The notes below the pieces were generated by a model. That model had not been told where the DNA came from. It was given only the letters and a program-made list of their open reading frames with translations, and did no database searches. A stretch of 64,000 nucleotides of DNA, taken from assembly GCA_005281725.1 (NCBI GenBank), contig SSBO01000009.1, forward strand, positions 12,325,446 to 12,389,445, in the 5' to 3' direction. The position numbers were made by a program, and so were the translations under genes. How positions within the stretch are numbered: position 1 is the first letter of the stretch; each line of letters begins with the position of its first letter. The DNA is from Wuchereria bancrofti. Lineage: Eukaryota > Nematoda > Chromadorea > Rhabditida > Onchocercidae. Positions 61,175 to 64,000 of the stretch are shown here, piece by piece.

Positions 61175-63968
61175 CTATTGTACTGTACATAAATTTGATT
61201 TAGTTGGACAATGCATTGAAGAAGTGGAGGATTTACTGGTTACCGATTTTGAAAATGATGATTTTGATGCAGGTGTTATAGCTACTGATGGTACCAAACT
61301 TTTCCTAGTTTTTAAAATTGAATGCAATGGTGCCACTGATTCCTTTCCATCTGTTTGCATTACTGATTTATGATAATCAGTTGTTTTTGATAATGTTTCA
61401 TTTCTCTTTTCCACTGCTGTTGATAATCGAGATTGATTTTTATCATTATTTTTGTTACCTTAAATATACAATAAAGTTTATTAATTACTATCTTCTCGAT
61501 TAATTAATTCAATAATTATTTGTAAATATTTCATATTATTCAACTTTTTCTACTATTACAAAACGAAAAAAACTAAAATTTTGAATTCTAACCAAATGAA
61601 ATGCTTTGTTTCGATGTTCTATGAGTATAATCGTCTAATTTTTTATTCATACCCGAACCAATAAGTTTATTTGGTGGAATATTATGAAGACAAAGAATTG
61701 GTAATTGAGAGCAATTAGCAAGTTGCAGTAGGATACGATGATAATCCATAGAAGCTACCTTAAAATATTATGAATTATATTTTATAGCAAATTTACTCAT
61801 TTCTCAACGAATAATTCAAATTTAAGTCATCTATTAGTAACTTTTAAAATGTTAATTCAAATTTTATTCATTAGTTTTGAGCCATTAATACATACAAGCT
61901 TTTTAGTAGTACTATGAGCATTGAAGCTTGAAAGTAGCTTTCCATCTTTTATACTATGTGCTTCTATCCAACCACTTGAATTTGCTAAAATATTCGCATT
62001 ATGAGCTAAATCGATGAATTGAAATTATACTGCAAAATTGAAACAGAATTAAATTTATAAATAAATTATAAATATATGTATATACTATTACTGCAAATAA
62101 TTATAATCGTGATATAAATATAATAGATTACATTATTTTGATTTAATAAAAATTTCAATCAATTGTTTTTTTTTTTAAATAATTATTTATAAAAGAATTA
62201 TGAAAATAACCTGAAAGAATAACAGTTGCATCAGCATTAATAGCTAATGCTGTTACAGATGATTCTGTTTTCAATGAAATAAGAGCATTTCCAGTTGATG
62301 TTGCCCAAATAATAATTTGCGAATCTTTTGCACCGCTAATAATTATATTTTCATCATCTGAGATAGCACAACACATAACTGTTTCTTCATGTCCAACAAG
62401 TACCTGTAAAATTAATTGAAATTTTAGGTGTCTGAAGAATTGACATAAATGCAATTTATTGATGTATTAGATGACCTTTTTGTCGTTGTATTCTTTTTGC
62501 TTTTTTTCAATTTTAAATTTTTGAAAAAAAATGAATCCAACTTTATCAATAATATAATTAAACTATTGCTATATTTATATTAATTAGTTCCTTTTTTTTT
62601 TTTTGTTTTTTATTTCTTATTCATTGTGTAAGTAAGCATTTATCATAAATAATAGCAACAAATTTAATAACTAAGTTTGCTACTTAAAACTGAAGTATCG
62701 TTTGCTTAATTATACCATATTTGTTTGTTTCTTTCCTTTTTTGTTTCATAATTACAAAAGAGTTAGCGAGAGTCAGTAGATGATAAATATTTTATCAGTA
62801 AAAATATAAAATTATCACTACCTGCATAAGGAAGCCAGTGCTTATTTGCCAAAGTTTCAATGATAAGTCAGCTGAACCGGTTACAAGCAAAGTACCTTTT
62901 GATGAGGTATTAAAGCATGTTATTTCTTCGTTATGACAAATTTCTGCTTTCATTATAACAGTTTCATCCTCAATTGACCATATTCTCAATCTGATAAAAA
63001 AAAAAAGAACTTTTTTTTCTAAAGTTTAAAATTAAGGTTAAGTCTTTTTTTTTTTGTCCAAAATTATTTACGTATTTCTTTTAAAAATTTTTGAAACTTT
63101 GCACTTTCAATTGATTCATTTGATAAAGGAATTATTTGTTTAAATTAAGCAAAATATCATACATTCATATTCTCAACAATCACGAATAATACATCACTTT
63201 GTTCTTTTTTTTTTTTCAAAAAAAAAAAAAAACTTTCACTGTTTACTGACTTATTACAAAAACATATAAAATAAGAATAAAGTTTGAAACAAATTTTGTT
63301 TCTTTGCTAACATTAAAAAAAAAAATGGTAATTGAATTCAATAAAAAAGAAAGTAAAGAGAGAAAAATTACTCTTTTTTACTGGCTGGAAGATATCCAAT
63401 TAGATAGGTATTATTTGATGGCAGGAAAACTGGTGGTTGAATACCGGTAAATGCAAGAATTCTATCAGCTTGAAATGTTTCATCAGTGCCAAATAAATTC
63501 CATATGAGTACAATATTAGACTGATCAACAGATAATATCCGATATCCATCAGATAAACAAAATATTGATTCGATAGCTTTGCTATGATGCTACAAAAATA
63601 GCAAAATGAAGATTTTCTTCCATTCAAGTTATATTTTAATTTTTTTTAAAAATAATTGTACATTTTCAATTTTCTTTTTAAAATATAGTTTAGCTCGTAA
63701 ATTATTCATGAATTCAAAAAAACTTTTACTTTTTCTAAATTAAATTCTAAAATTGTAATGAAAGAAAGAAAAATGAAAAATATTGCAATATTATGGATAA
63801 GTTAATACATCCATGAATAAAAAAAAAACATACAGTAATGATTCGTCTTAATTTCCCATTGCTTGAATTCCAAACATTAATTTGACCTTCAGCATCACCA
63901 CTTAGCAAGAAAGTGGAATCAATAGAAAATTTTACATGAAGTGCTGGTACAGATCGTTTTTGAATCAT
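61175..63968 (-). CDS. WD40-repeat protein, C-terminal 417 residues (5' part beyond window)
   Basis: Minus-strand exons 63968-63834, 63589-63372, 62990-62822, 62403-62211, 61984-61896, 61758-61593 and 61458-61175 join in phase. A TTTTCTAG acceptor at 63969 shows that more exons lie upstream, outside the window. WD40 blades are visible: VKFSIDSTFLLSGDAEGQINVWNSS; YRILSVDQSNIVLIWNL; LRIWSIEDE; ITCFNTSSKGTLLVTGSADLSLKLWQ; VLVGHEETVMCCAISDDE with GAKDSQIIIWAT; VTALAINADATVILSANSSGWIEAHS. The tail (ATPASKSSFSKSVTSKSSTSS region) is Ser/Thr/Lys-rich and probably disordered. The end-to-end blade arrangement recalls the C-terminal propellers of NACHT/WD (NWD-type) proteins, but the N-terminal part needed to decide is missing. 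It probably serves as a protein-interaction scaffold. Confidence 0.82.
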
Positions 63969-64000
63969 CTAGAAAATAATTTCGTTTTTTTGTTTTTTCC

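Noticed and set aside
61146..61373. 75-codon plus-strand frame
   Set aside because: Antisense of the last exon of the WD40 gene, whose phase and stop are consistent.

Overview
The window is AT-rich animal DNA that looks nematode. Genes are split into short exons (mostly 80-220 bp) by introns of roughly 0.1-1.3 kb that end in T-rich runs plus TTTCAG-like acceptors. Several starts sit a few to about 40 bases behind such an acceptor with no upstream coding exon, as expected for spliced-leader trans-splicing. Recognisable proteins have nematode-style relatives (an F17A9-type NADH:flavin oxidoreductase, mrps-7, vti-1). A clade III (spirurid/filarial-like) nematode is my best guess. The species cannot be fixed by eye.

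Layout. 1-16.7 kb: mostly homopolymer-rich DNA with no recognised gene. A minus-strand exon with both splice sites (11722-11871) and a minus-strand exon-like pair (9031-9345) suggest an unrecognised gene. 16.76-26.29 kb (+): a ten-exon Old-Yellow-Enzyme-like oxidoreductase whose last exon runs on into an acidic tail of about 700 residues. 31.4-33.9 kb (-): five exons encoding only the C-terminal part of cysteinyl-tRNA synthetase; I found no catalytic exons. 38.5-40.6 kb (+): mitochondrial ribosomal protein S7. 41.5-43.4 kb (+): the SNARE Vti1. 48.5-53.4 kb (-): a PP1 glycogen-targeting subunit (RVxF motif plus CBM21), four of whose exons occur twice because a 2131-bp block is repeated identically across a single N, very probably an assembly artefact. 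61.2-64 kb (-): the C-terminal part of a WD40-repeat protein running off the window.

The genes do not form one pathway. The only functional pair suggested by position is mrps-7/vti-1 (same strand, about 1 kb apart). The most unusual items are the oxidoreductase, which has lost the substrate-binding His pair and gained the acidic tail, and the apparently freestanding CysRS C-terminal domain. I found no tRNA, rRNA, transposon, virus or CRISPR array. Exon limits were worked out by hand from splice consensus and reading phase.
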